Below are positions 28,301 through 41,120 of a DNA stretch of 64,000 nucleotides, piece after piece; positions within the stretch are counted from its first letter, which is position 1, and each line of letters opens with the position of its first letter. Origin of the DNA: Tetrahymena thermophila SB210 (taxonomy: Eukaryota > Ciliophora > Oligohymenophorea > Hymenostomatida > Tetrahymenidae). The translations under genes and the position numbers were made by a program. Below the pieces are notes generated by a model, which made no database searches, had not been told where the DNA came from, and saw nothing but the letters and a program-made list of their open reading frames with translations. Location: assembly GCF_000189635.1 (NCBI RefSeq), contig NW_002476166.1:1-64000 (forward strand), read 5' to 3'.

Positions 28301-29882
28301 TTTATGATGAAATATCTTTATTTTATTAAGATATTTATAAAATTTTTAAGAGCCACACTAATAAATTTTCAAATGTATTTTATCAAGTAAATGATATATT
28401 TTTGCTTTAAATATATAATTAATTTTATTAATTTCGGCCTTATTGTTCAAAAATTGTTGTGTGGATTTTAATGATAAAAAAATTAATTAGATTTGTTTAT
28501 AATGTAAAAATAAATGTCATTAATTAAATTAAATCTTTTGATTTCGCGCATTTAATAATTAAGTATGCTTACTGTATTATTATCTTCATGAAAAAGCAAA
28601 GAGTATCCTGATGTGATTTAAGATTCGTCCAATTCATCAGAAATTGCAATCACATTTTAAGTTAGTTTTGTAATATTAAAATCCATTGCAATAATAGATA
28701 AAAAAGCATTTGTTTTTTCATCTAAAATCAAAGCACTTGGCGACATTGTAATTGAATTAGTGAAGGCATCTTTATATGGCTTATACTGATAAACTTAATC
28801 TTTTAGGTTTTATTTGATTGATAATTTTAAATTAAAATTTTAAATATACATTTTCCAGCCTATTTTATAGTGCTTCTATACCATCCTCTACATCTAGGAT
28901 CAAAATTTTCTACAAATGTCTAATTAGTAATGCATGTCTAATAAGGCTAAAAAGCTGTTAAATTTATATTGCTTTTTACAATAATAGTAAATTTTCTTAT
29001 ATTTTTAAACAATAAATTTTCAATACAGCATCGGTACAGTAGTGAGTAGAGAATCATCAAATCCTTAAAACACATCATTTATAGCAATTAAACTATTCCT
29101 ACGAGCAATAATAGCTGATTTAGCTATAATGTATGAGTCCCAAACCTTCAATATGCAAAAAAAAAAATTAAATTAAATTGAATATCATTTATATCTTATT
29201 ACTTTTTTAAATCTTTATTTTTTTTCATCTGAAAACTCTTCGAAATCGAAAGTTGTTCTGTGAAAAAATCCTTCTACATAATTACTGTTCTTACTAAATT
29301 CTTTATACATGTTTTATGTGCAGTTATTAAAAGCAAAGTATCTATAAGAACATGGGATATAAGAGAATTACTTTCTAACTAAATATTTTTAAAGTAATTT
29401 TAAATACACAAAAGTAGATTTTTATGGTAATTGCTAGCAAGTAAATAATTATTTATTACCTAAAACATCGTTGTTTATCATCTTTAAATAAAAGTTATGA
29501 AAACTTATGAGGTCTTATTCTACCTATTTATATTTATTGCATTGAAAATTAGTTTTTCTTTTTTTTACAAAAATCATTATATTTTACTGTATTAAAGCTA
29601 ATTTCCATTGTTGTTTTTATTCCATATACTAAATTATGCAGTTTTTAGTTTTCGTTAGTGATTAGCTACTTTGTTTACTACTCCTCCCTTTTATATTTTA
29701 GATAAATATTTAAAGATAGTTCTTAAATACATTTTATACGCTATTATATATGATTAAATTAATAAAATTTACCATTAATAAACATTTTAATAAAGCACGA
29801 AGTAAAAAACTGAAAGATTAAACAAGACTCCTATAACGATTGGAATTGATATTGAGAGAATTAGCTTTATTATGAGGCTCAT
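25304..29882 (-). CDS. Cache-domain transmembrane receptor, array copy 4
   Basis: The start is ATG 29882 (MSLIIKLILSISIPIVIGV, membrane helix 1); the stop is TGA at 25304-25306 after the same MKRFSK ending as copy 3. It has about ten exons. Visible landmarks are VEQDLISFHNFYLKMI after an intron near 29520, the Cache motif DPRCRGWY near 28880-28915, helix 2 (VAFILLLIIIFNLHLAAV) near 27815-27890 followed by LYYQLEIP, and the VWA-like segment YDLIFFIEASEFEILPN with AKNDRVSLNIFNDE near 25885-26000. It is intact as far as read by eye and clearly a paralogue of copies 2 and 3. Being the outermost and first-transcribed-side copy, it has the longest free upstream region (2.9 kb). The ligand is unknown. 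Confidence 0.75.
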
Positions 29883-32817
29883 TGAAATATATTAGGTTAT
29901 GTATATTAGTATGATTGCACTTATTATTTATTATAATTATTTGTTTGTTTGTTAAAACTTTCTTAATTAAATATAAGACTTACTCAAATCAATTTCAGCT
30001 TTTTCTTTAACAAATTTTGGTAGGTGGTAATGCTATTTTTATACAATTTAATCATTTATCCAAATACTTGAAATTAATATCAATAAAAGTAAATAAATGC
30101 AATTAAAATTCCTATTTATTTGAAATCAAATTATTGAATTGCTTTAGCAATTCTAAAGAGTAAATTAAAGAATAAACTGAGCAGTTGCACTAGAAAAAAA
30201 TATTTTTTTACAAAAATACAATAAATAAGATTTAAAATTCCATAAATTATTTTCTATTTTCTTTAATTTAAAAAACTATAAAAATTTTTTTTCAATTAGT
30301 TAGTATTAATATTTTAAAAGTAAATAACTATTACTATAAGTCAAACATAACAGTATTTTTCTATCTTAATTTTTTAAAAGATATCAAAATTTGGATTTTG
30401 TTTAAAGTCAGTGTTAGTAATATAAATTTTACTAAATCTTTACAATTTATTTTCATAAATATTATCTTCAAAAACATAATTTATGAAATTAGTATTGATA
30501 ATCAGTAATTAAAGTCAAACATATTATAAAAATTCTTTTTAGGTAATATTAAGTTTTAATTAAATCATTATTACTTAAAATAATTAATATAAATTCAAAG
30601 CTAGATATTTTTTTAAATAAATTATATAAATTTTAAAATTACATAGATTAATTAATGATTAAATATTTTGAAAAATATATAATACCAATTCATAATTCAA
30701 ATACTAGATTCATTTATCAAATAAATATATATTTATAATCCTTATAAATATATCATTTCATAGTGCTTGTTTAAAAACATTGTATATTTCTTAATGTAAA
30801 ATAATTGAATTCAGTTGTTTGTATCTTGTTTTAATCAAATATATAAAATATATAAAAACTTTTTTATTTTATATTTCCTTTACTATTTTTGTTTATTAGA
30901 ATGAAAAGGATTTATATTAATAACATTTAATACACATACAGCCATTCGTATTTAGTTTAAAAAATTATTAATTCTCAAAAACTAGCAATATCTAAATATC
31001 CATGAAAATAATTAGGATTTATTTGTTTAAATTAAATTCAATAATTTAAATTCTTTTTCTATATTTATTTCAAAATACTTTTTACTTATTAAATACGAAT
31101 AAAAATATTTATTGATATGTTAATTTATGATATAAAATTATTTAATTTTGCTTAAAATGTTTGTCTTTCAATAAAATTTGCATATTTAGCATAAAACCCA
31201 TAGCTGATTAGTTATTGTTAGCAATTTGAAAAACATTGATTCTTTATTTATAAGATTTATTTTTTAATTATTCAATTACTAATGCTATTATCTTTTCAAA
31301 AAAACCTAAAAGCTAACCAATTTTGTCTACTAATTAGCAAATAAATTAATATATCTTATATTTGTAATCAAAGAAGTGGGATTTTTATTATTTTTAAAAA
31401 ATATACCAAAATTAATAATTTTTTATGAGGTTGATTAATAGAACGAATCAGAAGTTAAACATATCTAATTACAGTTATTATTTAATATTATTGATTTTCA
31501 TTCAAAAATTGTATAGAGATATCTACATCGAGATGATTACAATTTTTGATGATTTCTTATAATGAGCAGAAAATTTTTTTTAGTTCGAAATCTAGCCATA
31601 ATAATTGATTGGTTGCGATGAGTATTATTTCAAAAGCATATATAAATATATATTCATTTATAAATATAATGGCTTCATATTTTTACAAAAATAATAAAAG
31701 CTGAAGTTAAAATATTTTTTTCAAGATTATATTTTCAATTTGCTATCTTATGAGAATTTATTTTACCAAAGAGTGAAAATAAATTATTTTGTCTATTTTT
31801 AAATGACAAAAAAACTAATTCTTCTAAATAGCTGTAAATTAAAAATTATAAAAACCAAAAATATTCAATTTATTCTAATTTTAAGTAAAATTATTGTAAT
31901 AAATATAAAATTTAAAGAAAATATTCATTATTTTAATTATATTTGCGCAATGCTTAAATAAAAATTTTTATGAGCTTCCTATCCACACATTTTTTCCTTT
32001 TAAAAGTATCTTTTTCATTAAAAAAAAGTTAGATTGATTTCTTCAAAAAAATAGTAAAAGTAGATAATCATCAGTTAAAGATTAAATTATTATTTATTTT
32101 CTCTATTTCATTTTTTAAGTGAAAATACACTCAGTGGGTCTATTCTATATGAATTGAAAACTTCATAAAAATTATTATAATTTGCACTTAAAAATAAGCT
32201 GAATTTTAAAGAAATGTCTTTCTAGAGAATTCTATATTTTTAAATGATATCAAATACTTCCTACTTGCTTATTATTAATTATCTATAATTTTGGAAATAA
32301 ATTAAAGAAATCATTGATAGTTCCTTTTATGAAAGATACAAATAAACTTATTAATAAATGATTAGTGAGAACATATAAAAAGTCTAAATAAAATTTATTT
32401 AGACTTTTAAATTTATAGCAGAATATATTATTTTAAATCATTTCTAATATGTCTAAATAAACTTTTATATTTTGAATTGAATAGATTTTTGTTAAAATTG
32501 AATTTTGAGTTAAGATTTTTTGTTTTGTAAACCACATTTTTTTTACTTTGGGATGCAAAAATAAAAATTATTTAATCTGATAAATTATGATAATTTATGA
32601 TTATTTATTTTGCTTAGAGCTGCTACTTGGAATTAATCTTACAATTATAATTTATTTTTCAGATGATTATTTGATCTCAATCGTTTTTTACTAATTATTT
32701 GATCTCCCTCCATCCACTACTTAAATTAATTAGGAATTATCGTTTAGCTCATCATAAAATATAAACTAAAAAAATTACATATCTCAAATTTTAAAAAAAA
32801 AAATTTTCTTAACAAAA
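29883..32817. other. Gene-free region between the Cache array and the collagen-like pair
   Basis: This 2.9-kb region separates divergently transcribed genes (Cache copy 4 on minus, collagen-like gene on plus). It is extremely AT-rich. I find no reading frame with convincing protein composition. It holds two promoters; a repeated 12-base motif near its right end is listed separately. Confidence 0.55.
32667..32706 (+). promoter_or_regulatory. Two copies of TTATTTGATCTC upstream of collagen-like gene A
   Basis: The 12-mer TTATTTGATCTC occurs at 32667-32678 and again at 32695-32706, 28 bases apart, and 140 and 112 bases before the start codon at 32818. The same 12-mer occurs upstream of the paralogous gene at 37360. 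It could be a shared transcription-factor site or simply retained from the duplication. Confidence 0.4.
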
Positions 32818-35800
32818 ATGGTTTATATCCTAAGGTATAGCGGTTAAGACGGTAAGGAAGGAACTGATGGTAAAACAGGTTTAAGAGGTGCTGATGGCAA
32901 TCCAAATGGTGGCCATGGTCAAAATGGTACAGATGGCACATCAGGAACTGATGGAACTAATGGATCAGATGCTGGATTTGTATAAGTTGATATCACTTGT
33001 AGTGGTAATGAGTTAGTTGTTAATGGAAAGAAAACTGGTGAAATTGTAGGTTCAGATAAATGCTCTCTTATAGTATTTGCAGAAGGAGGAAAAGGTGGAA
33101 ACGGTGGCACTGGAGGACCAGGAGGAGCAGGTAACTTTTCTATTAAATACGATGATTTATGATACTTATTTATATTTATTATTTAAAGGTGGTAAAGGTG
33201 GCAAAGGTATAGATGCTAGATAAGGTGCTAACGGTACCAACGGAGGAAACGGTGGTAACGGAGGCAATGGCGGAAAAGGTGGAAATGGAGGAGATGGCGG
33301 AAAAGGAGGAGAAGTCTGCTTTAAAGTCAGTGAGAAGGAAACTGATTTACTTTTCCTAATCACTTAAATCAGTGTTGCTAAAGGAATGGGAGGAAAAGCT
33401 GGAAGAGGAGGTGCACCTGGTGCTTATGGTTTTGCTGGAGAAGGTGGAAAAAGTTTCACAGGTTTTGATGGAGTTAAAAGTAATTTTTAAATAAATTAAT
33501 ACAATTACAATTTACTTACTTACTTGATTTGATTTGTAAGGTTAAAAATATAAATTCTGAAAGATATCAAATAAATCAATATATTTGATTAAGTTTAATA
33601 AAGATGAAAGAGAAAAAATTAATTTTTTTGATATCTTTTTCAGATAAACTTGAAACAAAAAATAAATTTTTAGATTAAAAAATTTTTATAACAACTAAAC
33701 AATCTTTGGATTTTGAAAGTAAATACTTTAAAATTAAACTAAATCAATTTTTTAAAGATTAACAAGGTGGTTAAAGAGGAAATCTTGGTAAAGAAGGTAA
33801 TAGAGGTCCTGAAGGAAAGAGTGGTAAAGATGGAAACTTTGGATTTTACTACTTCGTCGTTATGGAATAATAAAGATCATTTAAATAGCTATTTAACTTA
33901 GTTATGAGCTCGGTTAAACCAGTAGTTTCTCCTGATTAGATTATAGAGCCTGGTGAAACTCTTTCAACCGAAATAACTGTAATGAATGATTCTGAAATGA
34001 GTACTCCATCTGCAAGTCCTATAACTTTTAGTCTTTTTTAGAATCCTTACATTGAGTAAGACGCAAAATAGAATATGTTTGAATATAACTAAGCTATTGG
34101 TGGTTTATAAAAAGTTACTATACCCAAACAATTTTAATTTAAAATAGCTCCTTAGTTGGAACCTAAGATAAATGCCCCTTTAAATGACACTTTCAATTTG
34201 AAATTTAATTCTATTTTAAATAGAGTAAAAGCTGAATTTAAAGGAATCACTTCATTTGATTTCCCTATTAAAGTAGAGTATCCTGTAGAATTAACTTATG
34301 TATCAGGACCTCGTTCCTTTTTAGATGATGAAGAAATACCAATAGTAATTGGAATCAAAAATAAATCTTCTAAACCTTTAGGTATTAAAAATGGTCGTCT
34401 TTTAAATATGAGAGTTTACAACGAGAGTAAGCAAGGAGCTATTTAATTCACTCCCTATAGTCCAGATGCAGACAAAACTTTATAAGAAAACAACAGCGAT
34501 CCAGCTGCTAAGAAAGCTCTGGATTAATCTAACTTCATCAAAGCTGATGATAAAGTTAAAAACTACGAACTTATTAGATAAGTTTTTATTCCAAGTATTA
34601 ATGCAGGAGAAACAATTTTCTTCAAAGGTACTATTAAGGTAGTTGACAAATCTATTTAAGCCTATGATACTGTCAATATTAGATTCTGTCTTGATATTGG
34701 TCATATTGATGATCCATTAAATAAATACTAAACAATTCAAGAAAACATATTTAAAGCTTAAAAGTCAGATAAGTTAGAATTTAAAGATTCTTCAGATGTG
34801 CTACTCGTTATAAACAGCGAAGTTGATCGCGATAGCATTTTTAAGGTACGTCAATCTTTACAAGCAGTGGGTGCAGATTGCGATATATATAGCATCACTT
34901 AATACAAATCGTTCAATTATAATTTTGACCCATTAAATAAGAAAAAATCCCCTCATGAAAAGAAAGCTGTTGTGATATTTGGAAATGAATATCACGATCA
35001 TTAAAACAAATTGACTAATGCAGTTTAGCAAATAAGTGTTGAGAACATTTACAAATCTAGCTACGCAGATGATACAAGAAATTATATTATGGGATCATCT
35101 AAAAATATTAAATATGGACGTATCTTCAACTATTCAGCAATTTCATTATTCCGCAATTCAACAGGTGACGAATTAAGATCATCTTTCCCATATGACAAAA
35201 AATTCACTATAAGGATCCCTGACCTTGCTATTACTTATGGATAGTATTTGGAAAAGTACAGATAAATAAATGGGGATGAAGATGAAGATAATCAAGGAGT
35301 TTCTCTAATGGATGAAACATAAAAGAAAATTCTTGCAACCTCAAAGTTGAATGGCGAAGCCGTTGCAGCAAATTAAAAGAAATTACCAGAAGAATTATAA
35401 GGTTTTTAGGGTATTTAATAAGAGTGCGATCTTTTGTTTAAAGGCGATTCTCAAAAGCAGATGAAAAACATTCAAGAGATATTCGAATTCTATTAAAAAA
35501 ATCCTAAAGTAATAGAAGCTGTTTAGAATTTAGAGACTGGATATAGACTAAAACTTAAAGAAGGAGATTCTATAGATGACGGATATGATAACCATGATAT
35601 TATATTTAATTAAATTACCACCTTGCATGAAACTTTATCCAAACTTGACCCAGCTTATCAATATCACAGTCGTCACTTTTACTTTAATGATGAAAATGAT
35701 GAACCTGATTTGCTCGAAACGTTTATTGGTAAAGCTTATAAATCAAGTGGATTCTAGCATGTTATTCGTGGTCTTAAAAAAGACAGTGTTCAAATTGCTT

Positions 35801-36594
35801 TCCGTGAAAAAGGTGAAACTGTATCTATAGATGATGGAGATATCTATAATATATTTAAGTTAATCCCTGCTGATAAAAAGGTAGGCTATATCAATAAAAT
35901 CAAGAGCTAAGATGACAAAATTGTAGATCTATTGTTTGCTTCAATTGGTTCAGATTTATGTGATGAATTTAAGGCATTCACTAGCATAGGTTCTCGTAGT
36001 GGCTGGAAAATTCCTTAATATTTAGAGCATATGAAAGGATGGGATGCATTGAACAAATTAAAATTAGATGATTTAGTTGCAAATAAAAATGTTTATGTAT
36101 TGAAGAAAGTATTAGTTATGATTAATAGTGTTCTTGAAGCAGTTTCAGATCAAGTTAATTTCTTTGTAAAATTATGTTTCTGCTCTTGTATTCCTAACCC
36201 ATCTTCAATAGTCCTCTCTGCATGTAAAAATGTCTAAAAGCAACTAACTAAAAAAATTAATGAATGTCCTGGAGCTTCAGATAAAGTATCTGATTTAGTT
36301 AGTAAGAAATTCGAGAAAGCAAATAACTCTTAATTGAGATTAGATGCAATCTAAAGACCAGATATACTTCTTACTAAAGGAACAACTTTCTATAACAATC
36401 AAAGCACTTGCATTGTGCATGCTTTTGATACTTTACCAGCTTGGATCAGACAAGAATTGCAAGCCATGGAGCATAAAAAACCTAAAGACTTGAAGATAAC
36501 TATAACAAACGAGAAAAAAGTTTATAAGAATGATTAAGAAAGAAAAAGTGATATCGATAAATACGCCCAAGAAATTAACAAAAAATAAAATTGA
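32818..36594 (+). CDS. Collagen-like glycine-repeat protein A, large unassigned C-terminal region
   Basis: Three exons (32818-33130, 33189-33479, 33758-36594) total 1147 codons with TGA as stop, giving 1146 residues. From about residue 9 to 48 it shows Gly-X-Y triplets ([19 protein letters not shown]). A small folded block follows, then dense Gly-Gly-X repeats (residues about 85-150), a block ending [14 protein letters not shown], and another Gly-X-Y run at the exon 3 start. The remaining 900 residues are a conserved region shared with the downstream gene: IIEPGETL near 265, [15 protein letters not shown] near 372, alternating strand-helix segments ([15 protein letters not shown] near 548, [13 protein letters not shown] near 604), [16 protein letters not shown] near 862, and a Cys cluster LCFCSC near 1007. 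No signal peptide or membrane helix is seen, so the product is probably cytoplasmic despite the collagen-like repeats. I do not recognise the C-terminal family. Start choice: the paralogue has its ATG at the matching place. Confidence 0.85.
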
Positions 36595-37359
36595 TTTGAA
36601 TGAATGAATAAATAAATATCAAAATCACACCTAATCTACACTAAACTAAATATATATTATATAACATAAATAAATAAAAAACGATATATTATATCTCATT
36701 TTTGTTTGAATTATTAAATAAAAAATCATGTTTAATTACACTTGTATTTTATTTATAATTTTCCTTAATTGTTTACAAGATATGCACTCATAAATACATA
36801 TATATATGAATATTTTCATTCATAGTTAATTAATGATTGATTTAAATTATAGATTACACAGATATTCAAAAATAGACACATTTATTTATTATATACATCC
36901 GTTTTTAATTGATCTCATAATTAATTACTTTCCACACAATTATTCTAATTAACCCTGATGAGTATGAACTAATAATTTTAATCTGAATTCTTTATTGTTA
37001 TTTTTATTTACTATTTTGCTCCCAATAATAATAAATTTTAAGTAACCTATTGATGATTCTACTTATTTTTAAATATTTTTTACAATAAAATTATATTTTA
37101 CTTTTGATATGGAAAATATAAATATTTTCCCAAAATTATCAACGAAGCTCTAAAATATAAATTATGATAAAAGCTTATTATTTAAAAGAGTTATTTTTGA
37201 ATATTTATTTATCCATTATCTGTAAAATCCATACTTTAAGCGATTATTTGTTCTACTTATTTGATCTCATCGATTTTGATAAGAATGAGAAATTTACTAA
37301 TTAAGAAGTTATAATGAAATTTGCTTATTTATTTTAAATTTACAAAATTATTATTAAAT
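36595..37359. other. Spacer between collagen-like genes A and B
   Basis: About 765 bases hold the 3' end of gene A and the promoter of gene B. No other gene is seen. The shared 12-base motif lies at 37257-37268. Confidence 0.6.
37257..37268 (+). promoter_or_regulatory. TTATTTGATCTC upstream of collagen-like gene B
   Basis: A single exact copy of the 12-mer lies 92 bases before the start codon at 37360. It matches the pair upstream of gene A. A weaker look-alike (CGATTATTTGTTC) precedes it at about 37241. Confidence 0.4.
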
Positions 37360-40300
37360 ATGGTTTTAATTTGCTGCAAAGGAGCTGATGGCAAAGATGG
37401 AAGTAAAGGTTAAAATGGAACATCAGGTAGAAATGGATAAAATGGACAGAATGGAAGTGACGGAGGAGATGGAACTAATGGATCTAATGCTACAAACAAG
37501 GAAATTAGTTTGCAATGCAATGAATAAAATTAACTAATAATCAACGGAGAAAATATGAAATTATTACTAGGTTCTTCTGAATCCCAAATACAAATCATGG
37601 CTTTTGGTGGAAGAGGTGGTAATGGCGGTGATGGAGGAAACGGAGGTCACGGTAAAAAGAATTAATGAATACATAATTTATACATTTTTTAAATAAGATT
37701 TTATGTTTTAAGAAAGTGTGATTTGCCTTTTTAATTTTAAAGTTAACTTTCTATCTTTTAAATAAAGGGGGTGAAGGTGTTTAAGGATAAAAAGCTACTG
37801 CTTTAACTAGAGGTGGTGACGGAGGTGAAGGCGGTAATGGAGGAAATGGAGGCAATGGGGGAAGAGGCGGAGATGGAGGAAATGGAGGAAATGTTTTTAT
37901 TACTTGCAGCCAAACTTAAACAGATCTATTTTATTTGGTCACAGAAGCAAATGTTTCTGGAGGCTCTAAAGGAGTTGGTGGCAGGAAAGGAGAAAAAGGA
38001 TGGTACGGAAAAGGAGGATAAGGAGGATACTAATTTTAAGGAGTCAATGGATAAAAGGGTAAAGCTTGTTAAATATTAAATTATTCAAATTTATATTTAT
38101 AAATTAATGAAAAATAAAGTTTATTAGCATTTAACATTTTTAATAGTTTTCCATTAATTTTAATTAAATCTTAATTCTATCAATATTAGAAAATTATATA
38201 AAAATGCACAATAGGCATTACAAAATATCCATTTAAATTAATATAAATATTTATAAAATTAGGTTAGCCTTCAGGTAAATTGGGAAGAGACGGAAAATAT
38301 GGATAAGATGGAAAAGCAGGATAAGATGGTAAACATGGATAATGTGGACATTTATACTATCGTGTTGCAGAAACTGGTGCTGTTTATGATAGTTTGTTCA
38401 ATTTAGTTATGGGGGAAATCAAATAAATAAAATCCGATGATGCTATTGTTGAGCCAGGGGAAAAATTTTCTATAAATATATAACTTCTAAATAATTCTAA
38501 AATGAGTACTCCTTAAGGATGCTAAGTGAAGGTTTCTCTTATAAATGACCCACTTATTATTCAATCTTCTGATAATATTGGAACATTTACACAAGCAATC
38601 CTCCCAGGATAAACGTTTAATGTTCCAAAATTATTTGAATTTGAAATAAAACAAAATCTTCAACCATCAATAAATAAGGCCTTAAACGAAAATTTAAATC
38701 TTAGATTTAGTGCTGTTTTAACTAGAGTGAACGGTGAATTTAAAGGAGTTTCTAATTATGAACAAAACATTAAAGTAGAATATCCAGTAGAATTGAGCTA
38801 TATCGCTGGTCCTAGATCTGTACTTGATGGCGAAGAGGCTCCTGTTGTTATAGGAATTAAAAATAAATCTACAAAGCCTTTAGGAATCAATCATGGAAGA
38901 TTACTGAATCTTCGATTTTATAACGATTCAAAGAAAGGATCAGTTCAACTAATACCTTTTACTCCTGAAGAGAACTAGTTAATAGAAAAAAATAATTAAT
39001 ATCCTTAATCTCAGATGGCCCTAGACAAGAATAATTTTATAGTTAAAAATGAAAATTTATAGGAGGGCGAATTACTAAAATAAATGTTCATTCCATCTTT
39101 GCAACCAAACCAAGAAATATTCTTTAAATGTACTGTAAAAATTACTGATCCATCTATTTAAGCATATGAAGCAGTAAATCTAAGATTTAGTTTGGACCTT
39201 GGCTATTTAAATGATCCTATGAATAAATATTAAACAATTCAAGAGATGAATTATAAGCTATAAAAAGGTGAAACTCTGCAATATAAAGAAATTTCCGATG
39301 TTGTTTTAGTGATCAATTAAGAAATTCAAAGAGAAACTATAGTGAAAATTACTGAAAAGTTAAAGATTTTTGGGGTTGAATGTGATATTTATAACATTTC
39401 TTAATACAAAACTTTCAGATATAGATTTGATCCTTATAAAACTTGTTAGAAACCATTACAGAAAAAAGCAATTGTTATATTTGGAAATAACTACTAAAAT
39501 TTTTAAAATATATAAACGAATGCACCTAAGACCATCGGATATCAAGAGATATTTTTGGCTGCTTATTAGGATGACTCTCGTTCATACATAATTGGTTAAT
39601 AAAAAGACATAAAAATTGGGCGTATTTTTAATTACCATGCTTTAGAGTTATTTAGAAATGCTGCACAACATGATTTATAATAAACTTTTCCTTACAAAGA
39701 AAATTTCAAAATTAGTATTCCTGACATAGAACTAACACTTTGGTAATATATGAAGGTAATTAATGGTAGATAAGAAAATAATTTAGATGGTTTTGTCTTA
39801 AATGAGTCGTAGAGGCCTCTAAATATGCAAGAAAGTGAAATTCCTGATTAAAAAAAAACTTAAGCTAGGTAATTAAATATTTTTGATGAATTTTAAGGTG
39901 TTGAAGAGAATTGCGATTAATTAGAATCCTCTGCAAATAACCAAAAAAAGCAAATGAAAAACTTAGAGGAGATTGTTAAATTTTATCAACAAAATCCTGA
40001 GTAGGTGGAGGGCTTTAGAAATTTAAATACAGGGTATAGAGTTCGCTAAAATGAATTTGATATAATTAACTATTAATATGACACAAAAAATATCATATTA
40101 AAGTAAATTTAAGAAGTTTAATAAACTTTATCAAAGCTAGATCCATGCTACAATTATTCTTCACGTCATTATTTTTAGTATGAGGATCAAAGTAAAGAAG
40201 ACATTTTCAATTTCCTTGAAGGGTTTATAGGAAAAAGCATAAAATCCAGTGGATTCTAATATATAGCTAGAGGACTAAGAAAAGATTGCTCATAAATTGT

Positions 40301-41120
40301 CTTTAGAGAAAAGAAAGAAGAAGAAATAAATAACATAGATGATGGAGATATCTATAATATTTTAAAGGTAATCCCTGTAGCCAAAAAGGTTTCATACATC
40401 AATAAGTTTAATGGAAGTGATAGTAATCTAGCAGATATATTGTTTGCAGCTATTGGATCAGATTTAATTGCTGAGTTTTTAACTTACACCGAAGTTAACT
40501 TAAGAACAGGATGGAATTTTGTGAAATATTTGAATGAAATGAAAGGATGGAAAGCAATTAATGATTTTAACTTTTAACATCTTGTCAAAGATAAAAACAA
40601 ATTTATCCTTTAAAAATTCTTAGTGATGATTAAATCTGTATTTTAAGTAATAACTGAAAGTCTTACTTTACCATTAAAATTAATTAGTTGTTGCTGCTGT
40701 TGTCTCCCAGTACCTTCTATAACAGTTCATGATGTTTGCAAAAGTATTACAAAAAAAGTAGAATCTTCAATTTCTGTTTGCTCAGGGGCATCTGATAAAG
40801 TTGAAGATACTATAAAAAATAAGTTAAGCAACTAAAAAAACTTTCAAGCGAAATTGGATATAATTCATCGCCCAGACAGAACCTACTCTTCAAACACAAC
40901 TTTATTAAGTAATTAACCTTCTTGTTTAGTTAAAGTATATGACCCTCTACCTGCTTGGATAAAATAAGAACTTTAGCTTGGAATAAACATATCAGACACA
41001 ATAAAAATAGAGGTAAAATAAAAGTAATTATATTAAACAGAGAGAACAAGATAAAACTAAATAGATAAATATGTTCAAGAAATTATAAATAGTAAAAACA
41101 ATACTAAAGCTAATGAATGA
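37360..41120 (+). CDS. Collagen-like glycine-repeat protein B (tandem paralogue of A)
   Basis: Three exons (37360-37651, 37768-38058, 38263-41120) total 1147 codons, stopping at TGA. Exon 2 has the same length (291) and both introns the same phase as in gene A. The N-terminus (MVLICCKGADGKDGSKG) runs straight into Gly-X-Y triplets; Gly-Gly-X repeats ([17 protein letters not shown]) fill exon 2. The C-terminal region aligns with gene A: IVEPGEKF, VEYPVELSYIAGPRS, SDVVLVINQEIQRETIV, KKAIVIFGNNY, KSIKSSGFQYIARGL and IDDGDIYNI. The cysteine cluster is stronger here: ISCCCCCLPVP near residue 1000. No signal peptide is visible. Function is unknown. The two genes are similar in protein but clearly diverged in DNA, so the duplication is old relative to Cache copies 2 and 3. 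Confidence 0.85.

Noticed and set aside
7956-29882. Idea that the array copies are pseudogenes because standard-code frames are short
   Set aside because: Reading TAA and TAG as Gln and removing GT..AG introns gives long frames in all four copies, with conserved domain landmarks and a clean ATG and TGA.
32744-33363. Pro/Phe-rich minus-strand frames with PPFPP repeats
   Set aside because: These are the reverse complement of the Gly-Gly-X coding repeats of collagen-like gene A, not a real proline-rich protein.
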